From assembly GCA_902778535.1 (NCBI GenBank), contig CACYYG010000022.1, forward strand, positions 28,880-92,879: a stretch of DNA of 64,000 nt, written 5' to 3'. Positions 1 through 9,300 of this stretch are shown piece by piece. This DNA is from an uncultured Prevotellaceae bacterium (lineage in GTDB: Bacteria; Bacteroidota; Bacteroidia; Bacteroidales; Bacteroidaceae). Position numbers and translations under genes: made by a program. Below the pieces are notes generated by a model. That model was not told the origin of the DNA. It made no database searches and worked only from the letters and a program-made list of their open reading frames with translations. How positions within the stretch are numbered: position 1 is the stretch's first letter; every line of letters starts with the position of its first letter.

Positions 1-336
1 CAGTTTTTTAAAGCACACGCTGCCCGTTGGCACATTTTGCACACAGACCCTTAGCGAACCCTTGCCCTGATACGGCTGCAAGTCGAGCGCTACATAATAG
101 TCCACCTGCTCACGGGCCATGCGCACGTTCTGCTCCATCTGTAGCAAACTGCTGACGATAACCTGTACCTTACCTTCAGGAGCGGACTCTTGAATGGGCA
201 ACCAGAGATACCGTCCAGTGTCCTTCGGGGTCACGATGCTCTGCTCGCAAGCCTGCGGCGTCACCGTCTGAGCCTTGGCCATCGTCAGCACCATTACTGC
301 TGTCAGTGTCATTAAACAACTTTTCATCATGTTCAT
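1..336 (-). CDS. GH32-type fructan hydrolase, N-terminal part only (DUF4980-like domain)
   Basis: The first 112 codons of a secreted enzyme that runs off the left edge. It starts with a signal peptide (Met-rich, hydrophobic to about residue 22, ending in AKAQ). The following segment (RYLWLPIQE, then VDYYVALDLQPYQGK) is what I recognise as the small beta domain found in front of the GH32 catalytic domain in Bacteroidales levanases and fructanases. The catalytic propeller is not in the window, so the GH32 call rests on this domain plus the neighbouring SusC/SusD and GH32-like genes. The first of three clustered Met codons (336, 330, 327) is used; the others are possible. A TAATTTTG -7 box lies 26 bp upstream at 362-369, so this is probably its own transcription unit at the end of the fructan locus. 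Confidence 0.7.
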   Translation of the reverse strand, partial: MNMMKSCLMTLTAVMVLTMAKAQTVTPQACEQSIVTPKDTGRYLWLPIQESAPEGKVQVIVSSLLQMEQNVRMAREQVDYYVALDLQPYQGKGSLRVCVQNVPTGSVCFKKL

Positions 337-361
337 TTGTCTTTAGTTATTAAATCTGCTG

Positions 362-369
362 CAAAATTA
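362..369 (-). promoter_or_regulatory. Bacteroidetes-type -7 promoter box (TAATTTTG)
   Basis: An exact TAnnTTTG match on the minus strand, 26 bp in front of the truncated GH32-type gene. The half-operator ATCGTTCA begins 51 bp upstream (position 420), the same offset as in front of the gene at 513-1373. Confidence 0.6.
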
Positions 370-419
370 CAGGATTTCTCGTTAATAGGCTGTCATTTCT
401 GTTTCATTTGCTGCAAATA

Positions 420-457
420 ATCGTTCACTGCATCATTATTGCTATAAATGTTATCCT
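420..457 (-). promoter_or_regulatory. Putative operator, degenerate copy of the fructan-locus motif
   Basis: Plus-strand text begins ATCGTTCACTG and continues CATCATT. Aligned by distance to the -7 box, it matches the copy at 1477-1514 at 19 of 38 positions, including eight of the first eight. The right palindrome arm is not conserved. Function is inferred only from position and similarity. Confidence 0.4.
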
Positions 458-512
458 GAAAAGCAATCTTTTTCCTTACCAACTAACTAACCCAAAAACT
501 AACTACTAACTT

Positions 513-1373
513 TTATTTGATGAAAACCGTTTTGCCATTTACAATATACATTCCTTTGCTGGGATTAACCACGCGCTGGCCAGCGAGGTTGTAGAAGTCA
601 CAACAGACATTTTCCTTCTGACCTCTTATATCATCAATGCCCGTACTCTCTTTCATGACGAGCACGATGGCTGTGAAGTTGAAGGGATTGCCGCCTTCCT
701 TGTTGCACTGAACCATGAGCCTGTCAACGTCAGCTAATTTTGCAGCCATATCAATGCCCTCAAGGCTGAGTTCGGCATACTCGTTAGTCATGGTCATCGT
801 GGTCTGGTCGCCCAACTTGCCGCCATCACCCCACTTTGTGAGCACATTGATAACATAGTCTGTGCGGTTAGCCTCTGAATAGAAGCGGATGGCCCTATAG
901 TCGCTCCAGTTGATACCATCGAATGAGGTCTTGGCCACCTCCAATGTACTCCATTCGTCCATCCAAAAAAAGCCTGTCCAGACTGTGTTCCCATCAACAT
1001 TGTCCTTGCCGTCGCCATACCATACCTTGGTAGCGGTAAAGCCCTTGCCGCAAATCTCCATGCCGTGCTCCTTCAGACAGGCCAACATGCCCGGGGTGAT
1101 GAACACTTCCGTTTCGTGCTGATCAGCATAGAGGAAGTGAGCGTAGCGTGTTCCAGGCAGCATGCCGCCATTCGAGTGCAGTTCGATGACTTCTCCCGTA
1201 GCGTCGGTGAATTCAATAACGATCTTCTGGCCTACCTGAGCTTCTGCAAACTTAGCAGCCTCGATAGTCAGCGTGTTTGACCAATCTACTGCGTGCGTAC
1301 CTTCCCACAGATCAGTAGCCGTAGCGATGGTGGTTGTTGCCAAAAGGGACAAGAGTAAAAATACTTTCTTCAT
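513..1373 (-). CDS. Secreted two-module beta-sandwich protein of the fructan locus, function unknown
   Basis: 286 residues with a clear signal peptide (cleavage likely near ATATA/TDLW). I do not recognise a named family. The body looks like two copies of one module of about 115 residues. The first opens with LWEGTHAVDWSNTLTIEAA and the second with VWTGFFWMDEWSTLEVAK, each followed by a strand-rich stretch ending in FTATKVWYG or FTAIVLV. This arrangement suggests tandem jelly-roll, possibly glycan-binding, domains. The last 30 residues (FYNLAGQRV, then KGMYIVNGK) form a short C-terminal tag also seen on the PL11 lyase at 14140-16278. The gene has its own -7 box (1419-1426) and the best-preserved palindromic operator after the SusC promoter, so it is probably co-regulated with the fructan genes. 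A sugar-binding role is inference. Confidence 0.6.
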   Translation of the reverse strand: MKKVFLLLSLLATTTIATATDLWEGTHAVDWSNTLTIEAAKFAEAQVGQKIVIEFTDATGEVIELHSNGGMLPGTRYAHFLYADQHETEVFITPGMLACLKEHGMEICGKGFTATKVWYGDGKDNVDGNTVWTGFFWMDEWSTLEVAKTSFDGINWSDYRAIRFYSEANRTDYVINVLTKWGDGGKLGDQTTMTMTNEYAELSLEGIDMAAKLADVDRLMVQCNKEGGNPFNFTAIVLVMKESTGIDDIRGQKENVCCDFYNLAGQRVVNPSKGMYIVNGKTVFIK

Positions 1374-1418
1374 AATTCTTTTTTCTTTATAGGGTTTGTA
1401 TCTAAATTATTTCGACTG

Positions 1419-1426
1419 CAAAATTA
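1419..1426 (-). promoter_or_regulatory. -7 promoter box (TAATTTTG)
   Basis: Exact TAnnTTTG on the minus strand, 46 bp upstream of the start at 1373. The operator palindrome starts 51 bp further upstream. Confidence 0.6.
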
Positions 1427-1476
1427 GGATGAACTATCCGTTTATGAGATAAAAGATGTTTCATTGGCTAAAAGAA

Positions 1477-1514
1477 ATCGTTCAATGTAACATTTGTCTG
1501 CATTATTGAACGAT
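1477..1514 (-). promoter_or_regulatory. Palindromic putative operator (ATCGTTCAAT ... ATTGAACGAT)
   Basis: Perfect inverted arms at 1477-1486 and 1505-1514, separated by 18 bp. The inner sequence CAATGTAACATTT (1483-1495) recurs exactly upstream of susC at 9571-9583, and both copies start 57 bp from the inner end of their -7 box. A binding site for the locus regulator is inferred. Confidence 0.6.
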
Positions 1515-1522
1515 TATTCATG

Positions 1523-1564
1523 AAAAGCCGCCCAAGTCTCCGAGAGAGGGAAGGCTTAGGCGGC
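1523..1564 (-). terminator. Rho-independent terminator of the susCD-GH32 operon
   Basis: On the minus strand GCCGCCTAAG pairs with CTTGGGCGGC around an 18-nt loop and is followed by TTTTC. It lies 24 bp after the GH32-like stop codon and upstream of the operator of the next gene. Confidence 0.7.
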
Positions 1565-1588
1565 GAGCAGAAAGAGTATTAACTGCAA

Positions 1589-3169
1589 CTACTGCTGGGT
1601 GACTTTGACATCGCTGACGGTAATGGAGCCGCCGTAGTTGTTGATGCTCCAACAGTTCTTCTGGATACCGTAGATGCGCTGGGTGTAGGCGCAGACATCA
1701 TTGATGTAAAGTGTCAGAACGCTATTGTCGGTGTAAATGTCGATGTTGTACACGTTATCGGCAGGACGAGCGAAGTTATAGCCGTCGGCGGCCTCAACGA
1801 AGCCCTTACCTTCTTCACCCTCCTGTTCGAAGTTCACCTTACGACCATCCTCCCACTCAGGATTCACAACCATAGTGTAGTACTTCTTTGAGTCGGTGCC
1901 ACGGACGAAGGAGATGCCGAACTTGTCCCAGTTGTTCGAGGTCTTAACGGTGAAAGAGATATGGTTGCAGGTACCGAGACGGCTGTAGAGCACGTATGCG
2001 TCGTCGCCACTCAGAGTTCCGTTACTGTAGCCATTGGAGGCCATGACGTTGGCTGAAACAGCCTGATTGTATTTGGTTGCCATAGCTGGGACAGCACCGA
2101 GGGTAAGTGTGCCATCAGCATGCTGGATAATCTTGTGGCAAATCAGGGCACCACTCCAGTTGGGCTCGCCGTCAGCGCCCACGTTGATGTTCTTGTCATG
2201 CAGTGTGGCGCCGGTGCGATAGGGACTCCAGCCCCAGATGAGGCGGTCGGTGCCGTTGGAGGCAGTCTTGGCGGCATAGAAAGCTCGGCTATCGAGCACG
2301 CCTTCCTTGCCATCCTTTGGCCAGTTGGCACCCGGGTCGTTGAAGCAGGCCTTCAGGGCATCGAAGGTGGGAGCCATCATGTACTTCACCTTACGGCTCC
2401 ATGAGGCACGGTAACCTTCGCTATAGACGATGTACCACCAGTCGCCCATCTTGAAGATGTCGGGGCACTCGCACATGCGGTCCCAAATCATGGGGAAGCT
2501 ACCGACGTGCTCCCACGTCTTCATGTCGCTCGACTTAAACTCGGCGAAGCGAAGCTTGCTGGCAATAACCATGTGGTAAAGGCCGTCGTCTGCAATGAAG
2601 ATCTGCGGATCGCGGAAGTCGTTGGCATCGTAGCCATAGTCGGTACCTTTCAGCTGCCATACGTTGTCTTTGGCCCACGTCTTGAAGTCGGTCGAGGTTG
2701 CGCGCATCACGACCTCATGATTGGGAAGAAGGACGTTGTAGCCGGTGTAGTAGATATAGTAGAGACCTTCCTTCTCGTTGTAGATGGCGCAGCCAGTGCC
2801 AAGAGAAGCATCCTGCTGGGCGGTGCTGGTGCCAGTAGGAAGGACTTCACCGAGGGGTGTGTAGTTGGCACCATCCTTGGTGCTGATGCCCCAGAAGGGA
2901 TGGTAGCAGGCGCCGTTGTTGTCATACTCCTGTAGGTAGAGCACCTTGTATTCGCCAGCCTTCTGATCGTAGAAGGGCATGGGGTCGCCACAGCGTCCGA
3001 TGGCGGGCATGTAGTAGGTGTTGAAGCCAGCATCGTCGGTGGGGGTGAAGAAGGTGGTGGTGCCAGCCCAGTCGCGTGAGGGGTCAGCGGTGAAGTCGTC
3101 GTCGCTGCATGCCGTCAGCACGGGGGCTGACAGCATGATTGCGAATATTGAATATATCATTGTCTTCAT
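1589..3169 (-). CDS. GH32-like beta-fructosidase lipoprotein
   Basis: 526 residues. The lipobox LSAPVLTAC places the acylated Cys at residue 21, followed by Ser-Asp-Asp-Asp as in surface-exposed Bacteroidales lipoproteins. It has the GH32/68 clan five-blade propeller signatures: GDP at 61-63 (Asp62 as candidate nucleophile, in the place of the usual WMNDPNG), FRDP at 185-188 (Asp187, transition-state stabiliser) and ECPD at 234-237 (Glu234, acid/base). The C-terminal 170 residues form a beta-sandwich, as in other GH32 enzymes. The first motif is atypical (CGDPMPF rather than WMNDPNG), so it may belong to a divergent GH32/DUF4975-type group, and substrate (levan or inulin) cannot be read from sequence. 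It starts 6 bp after the upstream lipoprotein gene and is the last gene before a terminator. Confidence 0.82.
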   Translation of the reverse strand: MKTMIYSIFAIMLSAPVLTACSDDDFTADPSRDWAGTTTFFTPTDDAGFNTYYMPAIGRCGDPMPFYDQKAGEYKVLYLQEYDNNGACYHPFWGISTKDGANYTPLGEVLPTGTSTAQQDASLGTGCAIYNEKEGLYYIYYTGYNVLLPNHEVVMRATSTDFKTWAKDNVWQLKGTDYGYDANDFRDPQIFIADDGLYHMVIASKLRFAEFKSSDMKTWEHVGSFPMIWDRMCECPDIFKMGDWWYIVYSEGYRASWSRKVKYMMAPTFDALKACFNDPGANWPKDGKEGVLDSRAFYAAKTASNGTDRLIWGWSPYRTGATLHDKNINVGADGEPNWSGALICHKIIQHADGTLTLGAVPAMATKYNQAVSANVMASNGYSNGTLSGDDAYVLYSRLGTCNHISFTVKTSNNWDKFGISFVRGTDSKKYYTMVVNPEWEDGRKVNFEQEGEEGKGFVEAADGYNFARPADNVYNIDIYTDNSVLTLYINDVCAYTQRIYGIQKNCWSINNYGGSITVSDVKVTQQ

Positions 3170-3175
3170 AAGGCT

Positions 3176-4573
3176 TTACTTTGTTAAATAATTAATGGCA
3201 TTCTTTGTCATAGTCGCGATGTTCTTGTGGTAGTTCTCCTGATAGCCAGGTTCGAGGGTATAGCTGTACCAGTCGTAGCAGCCAGAGCCGATGCAGATGA
3301 CGCCTCCCTTGCCGTCGTGGGCGGGATATTCCCAGGCAACGACAGCGCCGTCGCCGCCAACGCCGAGGACTTTACCACCAGTGCGGGCCTCCCAGGCAGC
3401 GTGGTCATCGTAGCCACCCCAGTCGGTGCCGATGTGGTACTGGGCGGTGGAGTTGGTGATATGATAGCCGGCATCGGTGCAATAAACCTCCTGCGGGTTG
3501 TCGCCTTGGATAAGATTCTGCCACATCGGATGGTCGTTCTGGCCGTCGAAGATGCGGAAGCTCCACGGCCCGCCGCACAACTCGGCTGCGTCCTCGTTCT
3601 GGCCCCAGCAGTTGTTGGGCGTAGTCCACTCGTCATCGCCGGTGACGCCGATGAAGGAGGGCAGGTTGGTGGCGTAGCGCGTGAGGAAGAGGGCACCGCC
3701 GTTCTCATAGAAGGCTCGCAACTCGTTCTTCGTGTCAAGGGCGTCGGTAGCCTTGGCCACAAACACGTCGTGACCGTCCACGCCGCCGTCAACATGCCAG
3801 TGCCACCAGATGACCTTACAGTCGCTGAGGTCGAGCGTTCCGGCACGCAGGTCGGCGAAGCTGGCGTATAGCGAGTTGGCCACGTTGCCAAGCATCCACT
3901 CGCAGGCGGCCTTGGCCTCGGGGTCGAGTTCGCTCATCGTGGCGGCGCTACCGATGAAGAGGGCGGCGGGCTTGTCGATGGCTATGACCTTGACGGTGTA
4001 GGTGCTCTCAGCGGAGTTATTCTTCACGGTATAGGTGACGGGCTGGGTGAAGTCCTGCGGCACACCGCTGCCGGGTGTCACCGTGGCGTTCTGGCTATAG
4101 ACGATGGTGGGCACGAGGGCCTTGATGTCGACGCTGGCGGGCACATAGACGGTGATGGTCTTGGCATCCTGGTCGATGGCACCAGTATAGATGTCGTTGA
4201 TGACGAAGGAGAGGATGCGTGCCTCGTCGTGGAGCACGCTGACAGTCCAGTCGAGGAAAGTGTCGCCGTTGCTGACGCGCAGCACCTGGGCGGCATCCAT
4301 GTTGAGCGTCTGGCCCTGAGCGATGTTGCAGTTGGCACCGCTACTTATCGTGAGTGCGGTGAGCGTCATGGCCTTGGTCTCATAGACTTCGGGCAGACGG
4401 ACAACGATGGAGCGCGAGGCGAGGTCGATGGTGCCCTCATAGTTGTCGAGGGCGAGGGCGGTGACCATGCAGTCGCCTGAGAGTTGCAGGTCGCTGGCGT
4501 TGTCGTCACTGCACGACCAAAGCCCGCAGACAACGCAGAACGCAAAGAATATATTTAATATCTTGGTATTCAT
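3176..4573 (-). CDS. Surface glycan-binding lipoprotein, SusE-position, DUF4960-like
   Basis: 465 residues from the ATG at 4573. The open frame extends upstream to 4807, but that part lies inside susD, whereas 4573 gives a proper lipoprotein signal (CVVCGLWSC, then SDDNAS). Two Ig-like beta domains follow (about residues 30-115 and 118-200; for example VTALALDNYEGTID and VTYTVKNNSAESTYTVKV). A 260-residue C-terminal domain with alternating strands and helices follows (AALFIGSAATMSELDPEAK, WWHWHVDGG, GGALFLTRYATNLP, ICIGSGCYDWY), resembling a class-I glutamine-amidotransferase-like fold. I recall this architecture from the levan-binding lipoprotein of the Bacteroides fructan locus. Position directly after susD and before GH32 supports an outer-surface fructan-binding role. 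No catalytic activity is implied. Confidence 0.75.
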   Translation of the reverse strand: MNTKILNIFFAFCVVCGLWSCSDDNASDLQLSGDCMVTALALDNYEGTIDLASRSIVVRLPEVYETKAMTLTALTISSGANCNIAQGQTLNMDAAQVLRVSNGDTFLDWTVSVLHDEARILSFVINDIYTGAIDQDAKTITVYVPASVDIKALVPTIVYSQNATVTPGSGVPQDFTQPVTYTVKNNSAESTYTVKVIAIDKPAALFIGSAATMSELDPEAKAACEWMLGNVANSLYASFADLRAGTLDLSDCKVIWWHWHVDGGVDGHDVFVAKATDALDTKNELRAFYENGGALFLTRYATNLPSFIGVTGDDEWTTPNNCWGQNEDAAELCGGPWSFRIFDGQNDHPMWQNLIQGDNPQEVYCTDAGYHITNSTAQYHIGTDWGGYDDHAAWEARTGGKVLGVGGDGAVVAWEYPAHDGKGGVICIGSGCYDWYSYTLEPGYQENYHKNIATMTKNAINYLTK

Positions 4574-4610
4574 AATGACAATTCGTTTAATTCGTTTAAT
4601 TCGATGTTTT

Positions 4611-6338
4611 TTACCAGTTGCCGCAGTTCTGGACGTAGTGACCATTGCTGGCAGAGATCTGCTCAAAGGGGATGGGCAGGTATTCGTCCTTGTCGGCGTT
4701 GAAATGGGCGTTGGTGTAGATGGCGCAGTGGGGAATCTCCTCAGCGAAGTACTTGTTGAGTACGGTGGCTGCGTCGCCCCAGCGCACGAGGTCGAAGAAA
4801 CGCTCACTCTCCATGCCCATCTCTAAGCGGCGCTCCATCTTAACGATGCGGATGGCCTCGTCCTTCGAGTAGTTTCCCTTGTAGTTGGCGACATACATCT
4901 TCACACCATAGAGCGTTTGGTAGCTGCTCACCATCTGGGTGCTGCCAGCGGCGCGGGTACGAATCTGATTGACGAGTTTGATGGCTTCGTCTGTCTGTCC
5001 GAGTTGGGCGTATGCCTCGGCGCGCATCAGGAGGACGTCGGCATAGCGGAAGACGATGCGATTCATCGAAGAGGCCCAGTAGCTGCCCTTGATGAGGTAC
5101 TGGTCGATGAGGGCGGGGTCAACATTCTGCTTCAGGCTGACGTTGTAGCCGTAGAGGCCGTTGGAGCGGCTCCAGATGCTGGTCTCCTCCATCATGAAGT
5201 TGCGGTTGAACATGTAGGGCAGTCCAGGGATGCCGACGGTGAGGAAGAGGCGCGGGTCGGCGTTGTCGGCAGTCTTGTCATAGTCCTTCTGGTTGAACGT
5301 GTCGAGCAGGGGCAGACCATCGGCACCGGTGCGGTAGGCGTTGACCAGGTTCTGGCTGGGTTTGTAGAAGTCGCAGCCACCGTCGGTGGCACCAGGAATG
5401 TTGGGCGGGATGAGACCGTAGCTCCAATTCAGGTTGCCGTAGGTGCTGCCGTCGTTGCGACTGTATTGGATGGCCCAGAGGCTCTCGCGTCCGTTCTCGT
5501 ACTGCTCTTCGGGGCGGAAGTTGTTGTGCAGGTCATCCTCCAGACCGTAGTTGCTGTAGAGGGCGGGGGCGGTGAACTCGATGACCTTCTGCAGGTCATC
5601 GGAGTTGATGCCGGTTACTTGATTGCTGTTGGCATCGTCTTGGTGATAAGCCTTATAGAGATAGACCTTGGCGAGGAAGGCGGCGGTGGCAGCCTTGGTA
5701 GGGCGTCCCTTTTCAGCCTGCGTCACAGGAAGGGTGTTGTAAGCCTCCATGAGGTCGTCGATGATGAGTTGCCAGCCCTCGTCGTTGGTGTAGGTGCGGT
5801 TCGAGAGGTTGTTGTATTCCTCGTAGGTCAGGTTCTCGTCCACCACGAAGGGGATGTTCTTATAGAGTCGCTTCAGGAGGAAGTGGGCGTAGGCACGGAG
5901 GAATTTCATCTCGGCCAGGCGCTGCTGCTTCATGGTGAAGCTGTCGTCGCAGGAGTTGAGCAGGGCGATGGCGCTGTTAACACGTGAGATGCTGTTGTAG
6001 AGGCGCACCCACATATCGTTGATATTCCAGTTTGTGGTCAGTACGCCCTGCTGCACCTCAAGTTGATGGAAGACGTCCCCGTCGCTGGTGCCACTGCCGC
6101 CCTTGTAGGCGTCGTCGGAGCGGACGTCGAAGTTCCACATAGAGAAGCTGGAGTTAATGTCCTCAGCCGAGGTAAAGATGGCGTAGGCTGAGATAGCCAT
6201 GTTTTCTGCATTGGCAGGGGTCTTCACCTGCTCGTCGCTGAGGGTGCCCTGTGGGGTGTGCTCGTCGAGGAAGTCGGAGCAACTGCTGAACGTGCAGATA
6301 GCGCTGACGGCACAGAATATATTGATGATCTTTTTCAT
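4611..6338 (-). CDS. susD: SusD/RagB-family outer-membrane nutrient-binding lipoprotein
   Basis: 575 residues with a lipoprotein signal (CTFSSCSDFLDE; Cys near residue 20) followed by the hallmark SDFLDEHTPQGTLSD. The helical TPR-like SusD core is evident: ADVLLMRAEAYAQLGQTDEAIKLVNQIRTRAA near residue 440, and MERRLEMGMESERFFDLVRWGD near residue 510. It caps the SusC barrel and binds the oligosaccharide to be imported. It lies 12 bp downstream of susC and 37 bp upstream of the surface lipoprotein gene, so all are in one operon. Substrate is not readable from SusD itself; fructan is inferred from the GH32 genes. Confidence 0.95.
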   Translation of the reverse strand: MKKIINIFCAVSAICTFSSCSDFLDEHTPQGTLSDEQVKTPANAENMAISAYAIFTSAEDINSSFSMWNFDVRSDDAYKGGSGTSDGDVFHQLEVQQGVLTTNWNINDMWVRLYNSISRVNSAIALLNSCDDSFTMKQQRLAEMKFLRAYAHFLLKRLYKNIPFVVDENLTYEEYNNLSNRTYTNDEGWQLIIDDLMEAYNTLPVTQAEKGRPTKAATAAFLAKVYLYKAYHQDDANSNQVTGINSDDLQKVIEFTAPALYSNYGLEDDLHNNFRPEEQYENGRESLWAIQYSRNDGSTYGNLNWSYGLIPPNIPGATDGGCDFYKPSQNLVNAYRTGADGLPLLDTFNQKDYDKTADNADPRLFLTVGIPGLPYMFNRNFMMEETSIWSRSNGLYGYNVSLKQNVDPALIDQYLIKGSYWASSMNRIVFRYADVLLMRAEAYAQLGQTDEAIKLVNQIRTRAAGSTQMVSSYQTLYGVKMYVANYKGNYSKDEAIRIVKMERRLEMGMESERFFDLVRWGDAATVLNKYFAEEIPHCAIYTNAHFNADKDEYLPIPFEQISASNGHYVQNCGNW

Positions 6339-6350
6339 GATGCTGTTATA

Positions 6351-9300
6351 TTAGAATGAAACATTGAGTCCGAAGGTGACATTGAGGGGGATGGGGTAGC
6401 CGAAGTTGGCGTTCTCAGGGTCGACGCCCGTGAAATTGCTGCTCTTGATGGTGAGCAGGTTCTGGGCACTGACATACATGCGGAGGCGCTGCATGAAGAG
6501 TTTGTCGGTGATGGCCTTCGGGAAGTTGTAGCCTAGCTGTATGGTGCGGAGCTTGGCATAGCTGCCGTTCTCCACGAAGTAGCTCGAGACGCGCTTCTCA
6601 TTGTTGTTGTCCATCGTGCTGATTGCGGGGATGTTCGAACCCATATTGGCGGGACTCCAAGCATCGAGCAGGCGCTCGCCCTTATTCAGGTTCGAGATGT
6701 TCAAGCCGCTCCAGAGGTCGGTTTCCTTTTTCAGGTCGCTGATAACGTCGACACCCTGAACGCCCTGCCAGAACATGCTCAAGTCGAAACTCTTGTACTG
6801 CAGGTAGATGTTCAGACCCCAAGTGAAGTCGGGCACGGGGTTATAGATCCACTCTTGGTCCTTCTCGTTGATGACATCATCGCCATTGAGGTCCTTCCAT
6901 CGGATGCGGCCGATGCCGGCACCGCTCTGGACGGCGTGGTTGTCAATTTCGTCCTGACTCTTGAAGATGCCGTCATAGACGTAGCCCACCTGGGCGCCGA
7001 GGGGATGGCCTACTACGCTTTCCACGCCGTTGCCACCGAAGGTTCCCTTGGCGGCAATGGTTTCGGGCAGACGGGTCACCTCGTTGCGGTAGGTTCCGAT
7101 GTTGGCGGCGATGTCGTACTGGAAGTCACCCACGTTGCCGCGATAGCCCACGTTCAGTTCCACGCCCTTGTTCTCCATTTCACCAGCGTTAATCCACTGA
7201 CTGCTGCCCTCACCCATCACACCGATGCCCGGCATGTAGACGAGGATGTCCTTGGTCTTCTTGAAGTACCACTCAAAGCTGCCGTAGAGGGCGTTGTGGA
7301 AGAGTCCGAAGTCCAGGCCGAGGTTGGTCTGCGTGGTGGTCTCCCACTTCAGGTCGTCGTTGCCCAACTGGTTGCGCTTGAAGCCGCTGGGGAGGGTCTG
7401 TCCGCCGTTGGTGCCGGCAATGTCGTAGCTGGTGCCATAGCTTTGGCCACCAAAGCCAGCCTCGCCGTAGTTGCTCTCGTAGAGGGTGTAGCGGGCGATG
7501 TTGCTTATTTCCTGGTTACCGGTCTGTCCCCAGCTGGCACGGAGCTTCAGGTTGTCAATCCAACCAAGCCCCTCCATGAACTTCTCCTGGTTGATGCGCC
7601 AACCGGCACTGATGCTGGGGAAGGTGCCGTAGCGGTTGTTCTTGCCGAAACGACTGGAGCCGTCGTAGCGCAGGGTCAGGCCGAGAAGATAGCGGTCGTC
7701 GTAGGTGTAGTTAATCTTGCCAAAGTAAGAGACGAGCGTATAGCCCTCGCCAAGACCGTAGGCCTCGGCCTCGCCCACACCGGCATTGGGCCACATATAA
7801 TCAGGATTGAGAATCATGTAGTCATACTTCTTACCGCTGAACCACACGTCATCCTCACGGTTCAGCTCAGTACCTACAAGAATGTCGCCGTGGTGACGTC
7901 CAAACTCGTAATTATAGGTAGCGATGGCGTTCCACATCCATTTTGTCCAGTGCTCCTGCTTGGCCTCCACACCGTTGGTGGCATTGGCCACGGTGCCTTC
8001 GGTGATGGGATACTGGAAAATACGCTGCGCCTTTTGTGCGTAGTCGAGGCCAAAGGTGGTCTTGATGTTGAAATCTTTGAAGGGGTTGATGTTCAGATAG
8101 GCATCGCCGAACATACGCCAGTAAGTGTAGCGGTTGTCGCTGTTGCGGTCGAGACGAGCCACGGGGTTCTCGCGGTCGGGATAGCCACCCACGGGGCCGG
8201 CGTACTCGCCGTTAGTGGTATAGACGGGCAGCGAGGGGTTGAACTGAAGGACGTTCTCCAAGAAACCTCCGGGAGCCGTCACCTCGCTAGTGCGGTTTAG
8301 CGTGAAATTCTCGCCGATGGTCACGAGGTTACGGTCGTTCACCTTCACCAGCTTGTAGTCGCTGTTCATACGGGCGGAGAAACGCTCGAAGTCGCTCTCC
8401 TTGATGATGCCCTTGTTCTTGTAGTAGCCCAGCGAGAAGAACGACATGCCGCGCTCGCTGCCGTTGCTCAGGGAGACGTTGTACTGCTGGATGAGACCAG
8501 TACGGGTAGTTTCGTCAAACCAGTCGGTATCAGCGGCGGGCGTGGTACCAGCTGCGTCGAGGTATTTGCTCATTGTAATACCGTTCAGCACGGGAACACC
8601 CTGCTGGTTGTAGGTCCAATCGTAGTGGTAGCCGAGGCCATTCTGGTTGGGGTCGAGACCATCATTGACGTAGCCCTGCCACATCACCTGGCCGAATTCC
8701 TTGGCATTGAGCACCTTCATCTTGTGGGCGTACGTTTGCACGGCGATGCTGCCGTCGAAGTCGACGCGCACCTTGCCTTCCTTGCCGCGTTTCGTGGTGA
8801 TGATGATTACACCGTTGGCGGCACGGCTACCATAGATACTGGCCGAGGCGGCATCTTTCAGCACCTGGATCGACTCGATGTCATTGCCATTCAGCTCATG
8901 CATGCCAGCTTTCGTCGGCACGCCATCGATAATGTAGAGCGGGTCGTTGTTGTTCAGCGTGCCCACACCACGGATACGAACAGTGGCAGAGCCGGAAGGG
9001 TTACCATCGGCCTGGACGTTCATGCCCGGCACACGACCCTGCAGGGCCTTGATGGGGTTGTTCTCGTTTTGCTTAGCCAGTTCATCGACGTTTACTGTCG
9101 AGATGGCACCCGTCAGGTCGGCCTTCTTCTGCGTGGTATAACCAACGACTACCACCTCGTTCAGCGACTGGGCGTCGTCTTTCATCACCACCTTCATGCC
9201 GTTCTGTGCCGGCAGTTCCAGTGTCTGATAGCCGATGTAAGAGAAGACCAGTGTTTTGCCTGCCTCCACCTTGATTTTGAAGTTGCCGTCGAAGTCGGTC

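Noticed and set aside
4574-4807. Upstream extension of the surface lipoprotein frame
   Set aside because: It lies within susD, encodes a Ser/Thr/Pro-rich stretch and would bury the lipoprotein signal at residue 79; the ATG at 4573 is the sensible start.
6855-8300. Long plus-strand open frame (481 codons) opposite susC
   Set aside because: Antisense shadow of a clear SusC gene; Val/Ala/Leu-rich without motifs or a plausible start region. The same holds for the long plus-strand frames opposite susD (4917-5987) and the DUF3868 gene (53656-55038), and for the minus-strand frame opposite GH92 (57587-58714).
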